From the NCBI GenBank assembly GCA_963580285.1, contig OY757017.1:14458538-14522537 (forward strand): DNA of 64,000 nt, in the 5' to 3' direction. Position 1 is the first letter of the stretch, and the number at the start of each line of letters is the position of its first letter. Both the position numbers and the translations under genes were made by a program. Below, one piece after another: positions 20,316-29,921 of the stretch. The notes beneath the pieces are model-generated. The model was given only the letters and a program-made list of their open reading frames with translations. It had not been told where the DNA came from and searched no databases. The stretch is from Lucinisca nassula (lineage: Eukaryota > Mollusca > Bivalvia > Lucinida > Lucinidae).

Positions 20316-20440
20316 GGCCCTGGTAGCTCTGTCAGATTCACGTCTGACGGGTAATCAGGAGGTCACAATTTTATACCTGCTGGGGTCGGCAACATTCTTT
20401 CGAGGAGATTGATCATGAGTTCTTTTTTAAGGTCATTATC
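20316..20440 (+). mobile_element. SINE-C head fragment
   Basis: TGGTAGCTCTGTCAGATTCAC...GGTCGGCAACATTCTTTCGAGG corresponds to the tRNA-like head and start of body of the SINE at 8820. The B box is degraded and the 3' half is absent. It stops 25 bp before exon 3. Confidence 0.7.
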
Positions 20441-20464
20441 GTCATCATCATATTTTATTTTCAG

Positions 20465-20557
20465 CTTCCAGGTCTTGATGAACTGATGTCGTACAATAAA
20501 TATGTGAAGGAGGTTATTGCTGCCACACCTACCAGAACTTTGAAAACTATATCTCAG
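20465..20557 (+). CDS. Exon 3 recognised of the unknown five-exon gene
   Basis: Acceptor TTTTATTTTCAG, 93 nt = 31 codons in phase 0, donor CAG-GTAGTG. The peptide starts LPGLDELMSYNKYVKEVI and ends RTLKTISQ. Phase 0 joins exon 2 and exon 4 with no frame break. Too short for an ordinary ORF search, it is supported by consensus splice sites and codon continuity. Family unknown. Confidence 0.82.
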
Positions 20558-20660
20558 GTAGTGTAATGAAGGATACTTTAGAACCCTGTTGTTCAAAGCA
20601 TTCCCATAGCTATAGCGTAACGAGTCGTTTGTGGTCAAAATGTTAACTTCCTAGCAAGTA

Positions 20661-22001
20661 CGAGGACTGTTCAAATATGAATGCAAGTAGAACGTTTTCT
20701 CATGCACTAAGGCGAAAATCACTGGAAATAAATATCACAGCATAGAAAAACATTTTACCTATATATTGATACCAAACCTGTTAAAATCCGTGCACTTTAG
20801 CCATGTATATCGTTCGATAAACACTGTCTACTCTTGTATACTAATACAAAACACGGTTGGAAGAAGGTCAGAGTACGCCGTTGAAATACGGTCCTATATT
20901 AAGAATCGTTGTATTCTTGGTATACGGTGCAAAGACATTTTTGATGAAATATGTTCGGTTGATGGGCATAATGAAATGTCTTTTCCGACAGTTTTTCGTT
21001 GGTGTAAGAAATTCAGCTTTGGGCTAGGCTCAACAGAAGATGCACCACATGATCGTCTGCCGAAAAGAGCAACATCTGCCAAGATGGTTGCTAGAGTGAA
21101 AGAAATAGTTGCTACCAATGCACGATACACCACTAGGCAAATAGCTAGTATGGTTGGCATCTCATTAGGAGCAGCTCATACAATTTTGAAACGGGATTAG
21201 AAAATGAGAAAGATCTGTGCTAGATGGATTCCCCATCTGTTGACAGATGAGCAGAAAAAGACACACATTCAGTGCGCCAAGAAGTTGCTTGCAAAGTTTC
21301 CAAATTACAATGCACGGTCTTTCGCTAATGTCATCACAGGTGACGAGACATGGGTTCACTTTTCTGAGCCAAAACGAAAGATTCAGAACAAAATATGGGC
21401 AACAAAGTATTGCAAAAGACAATGCATTGCAAAGCGGACCATGAGCGTCAAGAAGGTAATGTATGCCATATTCTTTTCAAATCAGGGCCCTGCTGTTCAG
21501 GTTGCTGTGCCTAAAGGCAAATCTGTAAATGCGAAGTTTTACAAGAATAAAGTTCTTCGAAAATTGAAGAAATATTTCAAAGAACGAAGACCCGCAACTG
21601 GTTTGGCCAATGTCAGATTGCTACATGACAATGCGTCATCGCACAATGCGTTCATTGTGCAAGACTATCTGAAGCAGGAAAAGGTTGTTGAACTCCCTCA
21701 CCCCCCCGTATTCCCCTGACCTTGCCCCGTGTGACTTTTTTTTTGCTCCCGCCGCTGAAAAAATACCTTTCTGGTCGAAAATTTGTACAGCGCAAACACC
21801 TCGGTTCTGCAATATTCCAGTGCCTTCATAGTATACCTCGAAAAGACTACCAAAATGCATTCAATGATTGGATCAGAAGACTGAAAGTTTGTATATCTGT
21901 TAGAGGGGAATACTTTGAGGGGACAAAATAAATTTTTCATCGAAATCTATCACGGAATCATTTTTATGTGCTTAGTTGCATTCATATTTGAACAGTCCTT
22001 G
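20661..22001 (+). mobile_element. Mariner transposon, 1341 bp, in an intron
   Basis: ~26-bp terminal inverted repeats (CGAGGACTGTTCAAATATGA / CAAGGACTGTTCAAATATGA) are flanked by TA (20659-20660, 22002-22003). The length is typical for mariner. It contains a broken transposase in sense orientation to the host gene and lies between exons 3 and 4. Confidence 0.93.
20766..21935 (+). pseudogene. Mariner transposase (DD34D), disrupted
   Basis: Enzyme of the cut-and-paste mariner family. The first part (20766-21200) is the N-terminal DNA-binding helix-turn-helix region ending TTRQIASMVGISLGAAHTIL. The second (21204-21719) has the catalytic GDETWVHF and LLHDNASSH motifs. The third (to 21931) continues LPPLKKYLSGRKF. 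The expected final Asp, in a DLAPCDFF motif with 34 residues after the second Asp, is encoded but out of frame. There is one in-frame TAG (21198) and frame changes near the C run (about 21704) and T run (about 21736), so it is inactive as read. Sequencing error in the homopolymers could account for the two shifts but not the stop. Confidence 0.9.
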
Positions 22002-22014
22002 TACAATATCCAAT

Positions 22015-22330
22015 GTGGTGGTATTTTTGCTGAAAAAATGTCATTAGCTTTTGCATTTGTTTTCAAATGCAAAAGCTACTCATATTTTTTTCAGCAAAAA
22101 TATTATCGTACAAAACAACCTCAATTTAACACTGTTTTGGATACAGCAGAGTTTCAAGATGGACCCCGAAAATGTATAGATTATATAGAAAAATGACCAA
22201 TAATGGTCATTTTTCTATATAACCTATACCTTTTTGTTTGGATTGTTTGGATTTAACACAGTTGTTTAACTAACTAATTCTGTTATAAAGAGGTTGTGTG
22301 CAATATCAAATGATCAATTGTTTAATGACA
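22015..22330. repeat. Two intron hairpins
   Basis: Hairpin one (22024-22110) is ATTTTTGCTGAAAAAATGT...GCTTTTGCATTTG and its complement. Hairpin two (22178-22226) is TTATATAGAAAAATGACC and its complement. The second matches the palindromic element at 23270-23800. Probably decayed MITEs; similar hairpin-one sequence recurs at 25800-25920. Confidence 0.6.
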
Positions 22331-22408
22331 TCGTTAGTTTTGTACAACTGGCACTTTCTCTTAACCCGTAGAGGTTAATTTTAGAACTTTTTCTTTTTTA
22401 CTTTTCAG

Positions 22409-22510
22409 AGGAGTTTTCTGTGTGATCAAAGTGAAATAAATGCATTTACACTATTAGAATATACCACATATACCAAGAATTTAGAAATGCTTTGCTTTGA
22501 AAAATTAAAG
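22409..22510 (+). CDS. Exon 4 recognised of the unknown five-exon gene
   Basis: Acceptor TTTTTTACTTTTCAG, 102 nt = 34 codons in phase 0, donor AAG-GTGTAA. The peptide starts RSFLCDQSEINAFTLLEY and ends EMLCFEKLK. It is too short to show up as an ORF and was found by the splice signals and open frame. Continuous with exons 3 and 5. Family unknown. Confidence 0.8.
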
Positions 22511-22605
22511 GTGTAAAAAAAATCTATAGCTTTATTAGAGCTTATCAGAAAGATTTGATCTGTTGCCATCACGATAACAAGTCTGTGCAATGAATACCCC
22601 TTTAA

Positions 22606-22812
22606 CCCTTTTGTACCAAATGGAATCTTCCTCCTTATATATAGCAGGAGTTCATTTCAAAATTTAGGGGTGTCAGGTTTTGTTTATTTGGAAAAGGACT
22701 GAACTTTTAGCAAACAGTGGAGGCCCTGATCGATGCCGCATTCTGTGGCGTCTGAACTGGCCCTGTCCTGTTTGCCAGGGTACCCATTTAGGGGTTTCTA
22801 GTACTAAATGGG
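22606..22812. mobile_element. TTAA MITE, subfamily P2
   Basis: TTAA (22602-22605; 22813-22816) flanks CCCTTTTGTACCAAATGGAA and the complementary GTACTAAATGGG. It contains a GCAAACAGTGGAGGCCCTGA...GGCCCTGTCCTGTTTGCC palindromic cassette. The same subfamily is at 34254-34465 and 58468-58686. Confidence 0.82.
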
Positions 22813-22815
22813 TTA

Positions 22816-23050
22816 AACCCCACTTTATATAGAGAAAACTTGGGTTTGTGGTGGTATACAATATTTTTCTTATTTCTGCTCCAAGACATAGGTCTCGTTA
22901 GAACTGCCCCAATAAGGCGGTTCTAATATGCAGTCAAGCCCATGTTTGGAGCATAGATAAAAAATTATCGCAAATGTTAAGCAGAAAAGTACCCATTTTG
23001 GAGATATGAAAAATTGCACAAAGTGACATGGGTGTGTTGTCGTAATGCAT
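22816..23050. mobile_element. Hairpin MITE family H copy
   Basis: AAACCCCACTTTATATAGAG flank and a hairpin at 22862-22965 around GAACTGCCCCAATAAGGCGGTTC, followed by ATGGGTGTGTTGTCGTAATG flank. Confidence 0.7.
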
Positions 23051-23269
23051 TTATCCAAACATACTAATTTATAGCATAACATCACTGTTGTTTAGTAGTT
23101 AATGACATGTCATAAAAATCATCTGACAATACGTGTAATAACACAAGGTATCTGGCTAATAACATCACAATGCTGCTTCTCTTGAACTTCTACGGTGATA
23201 AAATCAGATTTAAAATCCTTATATGATAAACAGAATCTTACACTCATGGTCATGAAATTTATGAAACTC

Positions 23270-23810
23270 ATCACAGGCTTGTACACCACAACCTCATTAT
23301 AACAAGTTTAACGGGATCCAAAGCAGAAACTGTGTTAGTTAAACAACCGTTATGTCCAAACAAAAATGTAAAGTTATGTCCAAACAAAAATGTAGAGATT
23401 ATACAGAAAAATGACCATTTATGGTCTTGTTTGTTTATTTGTTTGATTTGAGGTTTAACGTCCCTGTCAACACTGTAAAGGTCATTTTGGAGACGTTGCT
23501 TCCAATTTTGTGGGACTTATGCCCGACACTGAGATGATATGACATCTCAAGCCCTGCCTCCCAATGAAACCAATAGGGTTTATGAGCATGGACGGGCCGA
23601 CTCGCACCGCTTTGCCTGGGCAGGCTTAGATTCTCTACCAGTGCTCGTGTGCGGGTCGGTTTCAGGTCTGCGTGGAAGCAGACCATTTATGGTCATTTTT
23701 CTATATAACCTATACATTTTTGGGATCATCTTGAAACTGTGTTATATCCAAAGCCATGTTATAATGAACAGTGTTATAATGAGGTTATGATGCACTGTAT
23801 TTACCATAAG
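23270..23810. mobile_element. Palindromic MITE carrying a SINE in its centre
   Basis: Inverted arms (ACCACAACCTCATTATAACA... and ...GTTATAATGAGGTTATGATG) meet in a GAAAAATGACCATTTATGGTCATTTTTC hairpin, which was opened by the SINE-A copy 23427-23680. Confidence 0.75.
23427..23680 (-). mobile_element. SINE-A copy, 5'-truncated, 14-bp TSD
   Basis: Tail at the left, broken 5' end at the right (stops at CGTGGAAGCA). The exact duplication GACCATTTATGGTC (23413-23426, 23681-23694) is itself a palindrome, so the SINE landed in a hairpin loop. 5' truncation plus TSD is diagnostic of LINE-driven retroposition. Confidence 0.93.
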
Positions 23811-23941
23811 TAGGTTAGCAACTCAATTCCTAACCTTACTTTTTTAAAATTTGAATAAGTACAATTTACCGCTCAATGTTGTCTAAAAATAGCTGGATGG
23901 ATGGCAAACAGTGTAAAACCTGATGATTCACTGCAGTATGC

Positions 23942-24340
23942 TTGTTTGTTTTATTTGAGATTTAATGTCCCCATCAACACTGTATAGGTCATTTTAGAGC
24001 CATTGCTTCCAATTTTGTGGACTGTTACCAGACATTGAGATTTTGCTTTTTGTTTGATTTGAGGTATAATGTCCCCGTCAACACTGTAAGGGTCATTTTG
24101 GAGACGTTGCTTCCAATTTTTTGGGACTTTTACCCGACATTGAGATCAAATGACATCTCAAGCCCTGTCGCCCAATGAAACCAATAGGGTTTATAAGCAC
24201 GGACGGTCCGCTTTGCCTTGGCAGGCTTAGATCCTCTAATCAGTTTACCAGTACTCGTTTGTGGTAGGTTTCAGCTCTGCGTGAAAGCATCATGCAGCCC
24301 ATCTATTTAATCAAGCCCCGATGAGTAGGGGTGACACAAC
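23942..24340 (-). mobile_element. SINE-A copies: tail fragment then near-full copy
   Basis: A ~100-bp tail fragment (23942-24042) is followed by a second, almost complete copy (24050-24335). The 5' end is degraded and no convincing TSD is seen. Confidence 0.8.
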
Positions 24341-24403
24341 AGTCTTTGATGTCTCTTCTTGGTCTTTACTGTTTGTTCAGGCATGTCTTTCAGACATTGT
24401 CTG

Positions 24404-24786
24404 TAAGGCTGCCACGATTAATCGTATAATCGATCGATAAATTCCACAAAAATGATTATCATTTCTGATTTGCTTTTAATCGATTACTTGATAGGTACAA
24501 TTTTCTACCCAAAGTTATGCCTAAAATAGCTGGATGAGTGGCAAACAGTGCAGACACTGATGAGATGCCGCATTATGCGGCATCTCATCTGGATCTAGAC
24601 TGTTTGCTCATGCCTGTCTGTTCAAATATACATATGGTAAAGTGCAACATACGGTAAGAGTCATGCTCAGACAGAAAGCCAGACAGGTAAAAAATGACAA
24701 AAATCTTAGCGATTACTAATCAATTATCGATCGCAATGACATGACTGATAATCGATTATCTTTTCAGCTCCGATTAGCCAGCCCTA
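24404..24786. mobile_element. hAT MITE (family A), 383 bp, 8-bp TSD
   Basis: Reference entry for family A. Ends are TAAGGCTGCC and AGCCAGCCCTA. Flanks ATTGTCTG (24396-24403) and ATTGTCAG (24787-24794) form an 8-bp duplication with one mismatch. The termini hold inverted ATCGATTATC/GATTAATCG blocks. The centre is the CAAACAGTG palindromic cassette (24550-24605), with a GATGAGATGCCGCATTATG stem. 8-bp TSD plus a RGGGCTG-like TIR indicates hAT. Confidence 0.87.
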
Positions 24787-24889
24787 ATTGTCAGACATAC
24801 AGTGGTTGGCTTGGCACGAACTTTTGAAAAACAAAAAACTTAGAGAATGCCAAAGGTGCTTTTCTCATCAAGTGTCAGCACCACTAGTC

Positions 24890-25285
24890 ACCCTTATCCT
24901 GCTTAATGAATTAGTTTTGCAACACTTATTTGACTATCAACCAAACTGATTACTTTATTGTATGTAGTCCTTTAAATTTGCAAACTGAATGACTATGAAT
25001 AAAAATCATGATCAGATGGCTTCTTTAGAAGGTCAGATGGCTTATTTAGAAGCTCAGATGGCTTCTTTATAAGATCAGATGGCTTCTTCGGAAGATCAGA
25101 TGGCTTCTTTAGAAGGTCAGATGGCATCTTTAGAAGATCAGATGGCAGTTTTAGAAGGTCAGATGGCTTCTTTAGGAGATCAGATGGCTTCTTTAGAAGG
25201 TCAGATGGCTTCTTTAGAAGCTGTCTGATCTGTGTCTATACTATTTGCACAGATAGGGGTCATGGTTCAGCAGGAGAAGGGTTTA
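24890..25285. mobile_element. Family P MITE with expanded centre
   Basis: The left end is CCCTTATCCTGCTTAA and the right end TTCAGCAGGAGAAGGG. The central hairpin arm has grown into a minisatellite (25010-25225). TTAA is lost at the left side. Confidence 0.7.
25010..25225 (+). repeat. ~21-bp minisatellite from a MITE hairpin arm
   Basis: About ten units of AGATCAGATGGCTTCTTTAGA with small variations, ending in a single complementary copy (GAAGCTGTCTGATC). The unit is exactly one arm of the family P central hairpin. Confidence 0.88.
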
Positions 25286-25314
25286 CTCTTATTTAACTGG
25301 ACGTGAAAATCCCT

Positions 25315-25430
25315 ACCTTTGCAAACAGTGTAGATTCAGATCAGATGGCTTCTGAAGAAGTCATCTGATCAGGATCTATACTGTTTGTCATTCAGTTTCC
25401 AAATTTAAATGAATACATTATATCGAGTAA
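25315..25430. mobile_element. Family P MITE core fragment
   Basis: GCAAACAGTGTAGATTCAGATC through the hairpin to CTGTTTGTCATTCAGTTT. The terminal TTAA ends are not clear. Confidence 0.65.
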
Positions 25431-25515
25431 TTTGATTGTGTGTAGTCAGAATGGGTGTGTCTAAATTAATTTATTCAGTAGGACAAGTTTTAGATATGTT
25501 TTCCATCTTTTGCAG

Positions 25516-25581
25516 GATACTTTCTTGGCCTGTGGTTCCGATGTGGTTATACTGGTACAGAGACGACTATCTGGATCCTGA
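25516..25581 (+). CDS. Terminal exon of the unknown five-exon gene
   Basis: Acceptor TTTCCATCTTTTGCAG, then 21 codons in phase 0 (DTFLACGSDVVILVQRRLSGS) and TGA at 25579. AATAAA at 25650-25655 is followed by a GT/T-rich stretch, as expected for cleavage near 25670. Joined to the four upstream exons this completes 187 codons. Function unknown; the composition suggests a small helical protein or the C-terminus of a larger one. Confidence 0.7.
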   Translation, partial: DTFLACGSDVVILVQRRLSGS

Positions 25582-25675
25582 TTTTTGGACTTGTGAGGGG
25601 TGGGGGTGGGATGAATAAGATCCTTGGACCTTTGTATAGCAAAACGACTAATAAATTACTATAATTTGTGAGAAA
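25582..25675 (+). promoter_or_regulatory. 3' UTR with polyadenylation signal
   Basis: AATAAA at 25650-25655 lies 69 nt after the stop, with a downstream TGTCTGTTTTTTATT element at 25676-25690. Confidence 0.6.
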
Positions 25676-25925
25676 TGTCTGTTTTTTATTCAAAGTAAAT
25701 ACTGTAACCTGGGCCTATTTATCTAAAACATTGTTAGCTTATCAAACTTGTGAGTGGTTAAACCGTTAATCTTTCTAGCGAGTACAATATCTAATACTTG
25801 GCAATTTTTTCTGGCAAAATGTAAGTAGCTTTGGCAAATGAAAAAGCCACTCACATTTTTCAGCAAAAATTAAAATATGTGAGCAGCTCTTGCAAATGCA
25901 AAAACAGTTTTTAGCAAAAATACTA
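25676..25925. other. Intergenic, decayed hairpin repeat
   Basis: GCAAAATGTAAGTAGCTTTGG...CACTCACATTTTTCAGC resembles the intron hairpin at 22024. No gene was seen. Confidence 0.45.
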
Positions 25926-25927
25926 GG

Positions 25928-26045
25928 GAATACAGTCAAACTTGAATACCTCAAACTTCTTTAGGATCATGAAAATTTGTTCGAGATAAGGGAATTCGAG
26001 CCATTTATTTCGACAACACATCCATGTGCTAAAATGGCATCTTAA
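25928..26045 (+). mobile_element. Fragment of the CAGTCGAACTT MITE
   Basis: TACAGTCAAACTTGAATACC...TTCGAGATAAGGGAATTCGAG matches the left arm of the element at 56204-56549; the remainder is missing. Confidence 0.65.
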
Positions 26046-26484
26046 GTTTCTCATTTCCAGAACTATGTTGAAACTGTTTGATATATTTTTAGCTCGTCTG
26101 TTTTTTGAAAAAAAAAACTAACAGCAGCACAACGCATTATGAAGCTGGGTACCAACGATAATTTACTGCATTCAGTAATTCTAAAAATACACCTGGGGAA
26201 TTTCCAAAATATAATACAGGTACTGGTTCAGGAATAACATGGATAATAGAAAGCAAAATGTGGTACGACTTTCTCTTTATTTCAACTATTTATTTACATA
26301 ATGAACATCAGATAAATATACACCAAATGATCAAAACATGCCTAAACGAAACATGCACAAACAATCAAACAAAAAACATGCAAAACGAAGCATGCAGCAA
26401 AAAACTTGCAAAAAATAAGTCAGTGATGACGTCATCGGTCACCTTCTGGACCGATTGGGATTTCAAAATTTCTAGAGCCCTGCT
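26046..26484. other. No recognisable gene
   Basis: Contains a perfect CRE-type palindrome TGACGTCA (about 26426), but no promoter context or exon was recognised. Confidence 0.4.
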
Positions 26485-26775
26485 CAGGTGGATATGTATC
26501 GTACTGGTGATCAGGAGGCTGTAGGTTCAGTCCCCCCCCCCCCGGGTCCTGCAATATTCATTTTTCGAGTTTGATCACAAAATATATTCCAATAATTTTC
26601 TCCTATCTGCTGGAAGTGAAAGAAAGTACAATGTTCTGGTTAACTGCTTATGTATAAGCCTGTCCAGGAAAAGTGTGGTTAGGTAAACTGATTTGCTGAA
26701 CATGACTGTAATACATTGACTGGGCCATAAAACTCCATACCATACCAAACAAACACACCTATGCACTTTGATGGT
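26485..26775 (+). mobile_element. SINE-C copy, head damaged
   Basis: B-box-side head with an inserted run of C (about 26533), the body TTCTGGTTAACTGCTTATGTA...AAGTGTGGTTAGG, and the tail TTGACTGGGCCATAAAACTCC plus AAACAAACAC. Confidence 0.75.
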
Positions 26776-26974
26776 TAACAAGGGTATTTATTACATCTAT
26801 AGACTGTTAACAAGATATACAGAGGATATTACATGAGTGTTCATGTAATATTGAATTTATTAAACGACTTGAGGAATAGAGATATCATTATGAAAACAGG
26901 CTTATACAAATTCATTGTAAACTTTACGGTACCGCCAAATAAAATGAAATTTTTTATTTTTAAGATAAAAAAAT

Positions 26975-27180
26975 TGTGATATTTTTCTTATTTCTGCTCA
27001 AAATATAGATTGCAGGTACACGTTAGAACTGCCTCATCAAGGCGGTTCTAACGTGTACCCACAATCTATATTTTAGAGCAGAAATAAGAAAAATTATGGT
27101 TTACCCCTGTAAACCCCAGTTTTACTATATAAATGTGGGGTTCAAGGGAATCAAATTTATATAGGCGTGTTTTTCGTGGT
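26975..27180. mobile_element. Hairpin MITE family H, long intact stem
   Basis: The core 26986-27097 is a ~55-bp stem with few mismatches around a 4-5-nt loop (CCTCATCAAGGCGG), ending in ATTTTTCTTATTTCTGCTC on both sides. AAACCCCAGTTTTACTATAT flank follows. Confidence 0.85.
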
Positions 27181-27505
27181 GTATGTCAGGCTTCACCGGG
27201 TATTTTATGCCTATTCCTCGAGTTTAATGAATTTACTAATACATGCGTACGAATGCAAGATCCTATTTATTATATAACATTTAAAACATATTTTATTCAT
27301 GATTATTTAACAAGTGACAATATTTTGTAATTAGTAAACGTGACCTCGTTTAGGAAATTTTATGTGTAACATTACGGGACGTATCTAACTAATTTGCATA
27401 GTTAATAATAGTAGATTTCCAATTTTAATACATTGCGTTGTTTCTTTCTCATATATGATGTCATATGATAAAACATGGTAAACACATTATTGCATCAGGT
27501 TGGTA
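27181..27505. other. No recognisable gene
   Basis: AT-rich, no repeat match within the window. Confidence 0.4.
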
Positions 27506-27797
27506 CCCCCACTCCTATCAGGACTTGAAGAAATAGGTTGTGCTGCATAGTGCTTTCATGCAGAGTTGAAACCAACCACACTGAGAACTGGTAAACTGAT
27601 TAGCATTTCTAAGCCTGTCCTGGCAAAGTGGCGAGAGTCAGACCATCTCTGCATACAAACCATATTGGTTTGCTCGCGCGAAAGGGTTTGAGATATTTTA
27701 TTTCAATGTCAGGTAAAAATCTTACAAATTGGAGCAAAGTCTCCAAAATGACCTAAATAGTGTTGACATGCATGAAAAACCTCAAAGCAAACAAAAA
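27506..27797 (+). mobile_element. SINE-A copy, diverged
   Basis: Full length but about 20% diverged by eye; tail AAACCTCAAAGCAAACAAAA. No TSD found. Confidence 0.78.
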
Positions 27798-27884
27798 AGC
27801 GTTGAGATGGTAAGTCTGTGTAAAATAGGAAAAAGTGGGTTTCTTGGTTAATGTTTGCATCATTGCAACAGTTCTAACAAGTAC

Positions 27885-28100
27885 CTAATCAGGTTAACAA
27901 GTCCATGAAATGAACACCCCGATAAGACTACATTATACAGAGAAAATTGGGGGTTATATGGGAATACATGATCTGCCTTATGTTTGCTCAAATACATCGA
28001 TTGTGGGTACTCGTTAGAACCGCCTCATTGAGGCGGTTCTAACGAGCACCCATAAGCTATGTTGAAAGCAGAAATAAGAAAGATGTTATCATTTTTCACT
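27885..28100. mobile_element. Hairpin MITE family H copy
   Basis: Core 27975-28085 with the perfect inner stem ACTCGTTAGAACCGCCTCA/TGAGGCGGTTCTAACGAG. Confidence 0.85.
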
Positions 28101-28530
28101 AATATTTATCATTTCTGACACCATGTTGGATGCCATTATTTCATATGGACATGTTTTCCTAATGGTTTGGAGCAGAAATAGGAAAAAATATCAAACATCG
28201 TTATCTGAAAAATCCTGCATGTAGTTCTGTAGATATTTTAGCGCATCAGAGTTTTGAAGTAATGGAAGTGTTTGTTCAGCAGCTTATATGACACAATAAA
28301 TTCATATTTTTTTATTATTACTATTTTTTGCAAATTCATACATGTATATTTAAACTATTGAATTGTCTTTGTTTTAGTATAAATATCTGCGACAATATCT
28401 GTTGCATACATTCGTGACCCCATTCGTGAGTACATGGCTCAGTGGCGACATTAATATAACACACCTTGGTGTGACACACAGCATTCTTTCATATCTCCAA
28501 AAAATTTTTTGATGAAAATTTGTTATATTT
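28101..28530. other. No supported gene
   Basis: Contains decayed family H flank sequence at 28170-28200 and 28480-28530. A 49-nt open stretch with good splice signals (28379-28427) is discussed under rejected items. Confidence 0.4.
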
Positions 28531-29035
28531 TTAGCTCACCGGCTCCGGGGGAGCTTATAGGATAGGCAGTTGTCCGTTGTCTGCGTCTGTGTCCGTCAAC
28601 ACTTTCAAACAACGTCTCCTCTGAAGCCACTGGGCCGATTGGGCCCAAATTTTATCTGTAGCATCCTTAGGCTGGGGGATTGAAAGTTTGTGTTTTTTTA
28701 TGAAAATCGGCTCATTAGTTTGGTTGCTATGGCAACTTAGAGTTTCCATAGACTTATAATGGGGAAAATTGAAAAATGGCATTAACTGCCAAGCCTTTGC
28801 AGATATTTTGACAAAACTTTCATAAAAGTGTACCTAATGCAATCTACTATCTGCCATGTGATTTCAGGCCTACTGCTCATTTTTGCTGGTTGCTATGGAA
28901 ACCAAAATGAAAAAAAAAATAGAAAAAAAAATCATCTCCTCAGAAACCATATGTTCAATGGGGCTGAGACTTTATGGAAATATTCACCATATTTGCCTTT
29001 ACAGTCCTGGGCCAAAGTGTCAGAAAATCGGTTCT
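28531..29035 (+). mobile_element. Pearl/HINE-like head and partial units
   Basis: Starts TTAGCTCACCGGCTCCGGGG and pairs with GAGCTTATAGG to form a terminal hairpin, then CTGCGTCTGTGTCCGTC, then a unit containing GTTGCTATGGCAACTTAGAG. The same unit recurs at 35370-35470 and 36950-37050. Confidence 0.65.
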
Positions 29036-29397
29036 GAGAACCTGTAATTAAACTTAGGAGCCATTGCAAAATAATTAGCTATAACTACCTGTCAAACAGC
29101 ATGCTACAGAATCTGGCATGAGGGCAATGTAATTAACAACCTTGTGACCTGGTGCAAGCCACCCTAACATTACACATTATCAGACTCATTTTATGTGCGT
29201 TCTATGGCATATGAAGATTAGATACAAAGAATGGTTAACCATAATGTTTAACAGTATGTAACAATACACTTTTCAAAATGTGTAAAAAAGAAGTGAAGAC
29301 TTGAGAAGCTCTGAACTCAGTGTGTCTCCAAAGAAGGTTTATTTTGTCATTTCATAATTTTTGAAGTACAATTAATTTGGTTTCACTCTCATTATAT
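29036..29397. other. No recognisable gene
   Basis: No exon or repeat recognised. Confidence 0.4.
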
Positions 29398-29465
29398 TAA
29401 CCCTTATCCTGCTGAATAAATCAATTTGGCCGCACCCTTTTCTGACCAGCAAACATTATTAAATG
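29398..29465 (+). mobile_element. Family P MITE left end
   Basis: TTAACCCTTATCCTGCTGAA then ~45 bp of internal sequence; the rest is absent. Confidence 0.65.
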
Positions 29466-29504
29466 AGTACACTCAACACTCAACATACCTTAATTCATTT
29501 CATA

Positions 29505-29836
29505 GGCGGCCCCCGCCCATCGGGGCTTGAAAAATGTATGGGCTGCATGATGCTTCCAGGCAGGGCTGCATGATGCTTCCACGCAGGGCTGCATAATGCT
29601 TCCACCTGCACACGATTACTGGTAAACCGCTAAGAAGATCTAAGCCTGCTCAGGCAAAGCGGTGCACATAGTCGGACCGCCCATCCAAATGAACACTATT
29701 GGTTCATTGGACGACAGGGCTTGAGATGTCATTTCATCTCAATGCCGGGTAAAAATCCCACAAAATTGGAAGCAACGTCTCCAAAATGACCTATACAGTG
29801 TTGATAGGGACGTTAAACCTGAAATCAGTTGATAAC
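29505..29836 (+). mobile_element. SINE-A copy with internal triplication
   Basis: The block GCTGCATGATGCTTCCA appears three times in tandem (29549-29605). Otherwise full length to CGTTAAACCTGAAATC. Confidence 0.82.
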
Positions 29837-29921
29837 AAAACAATAAAAAATTTGTTTCATAGAAGCTCGTGAAGATATCCTTAATTTATAGCATGGTACT
29901 ACAAGTAATACTCAGTATTTA

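Noticed and set aside
21165..21422. Minus-strand frames over the mariner
   Set aside because: Shadows of the transposase, which is on the plus strand with catalytic motifs.
24381..24402. Possible small exon after TTGTTCAG
   Set aside because: Donor GTAAGG is partly formed by the hAT MITE start and the length would break the phase-0 chain.
28379..28427. 49-nt stretch after TTTTAG with a GTGAGT donor, open in phase 0
   Set aside because: Good splice signals, but the upstream gene already ends with a stop and polyadenylation signal at 25581-25655, and there is no partner exon.
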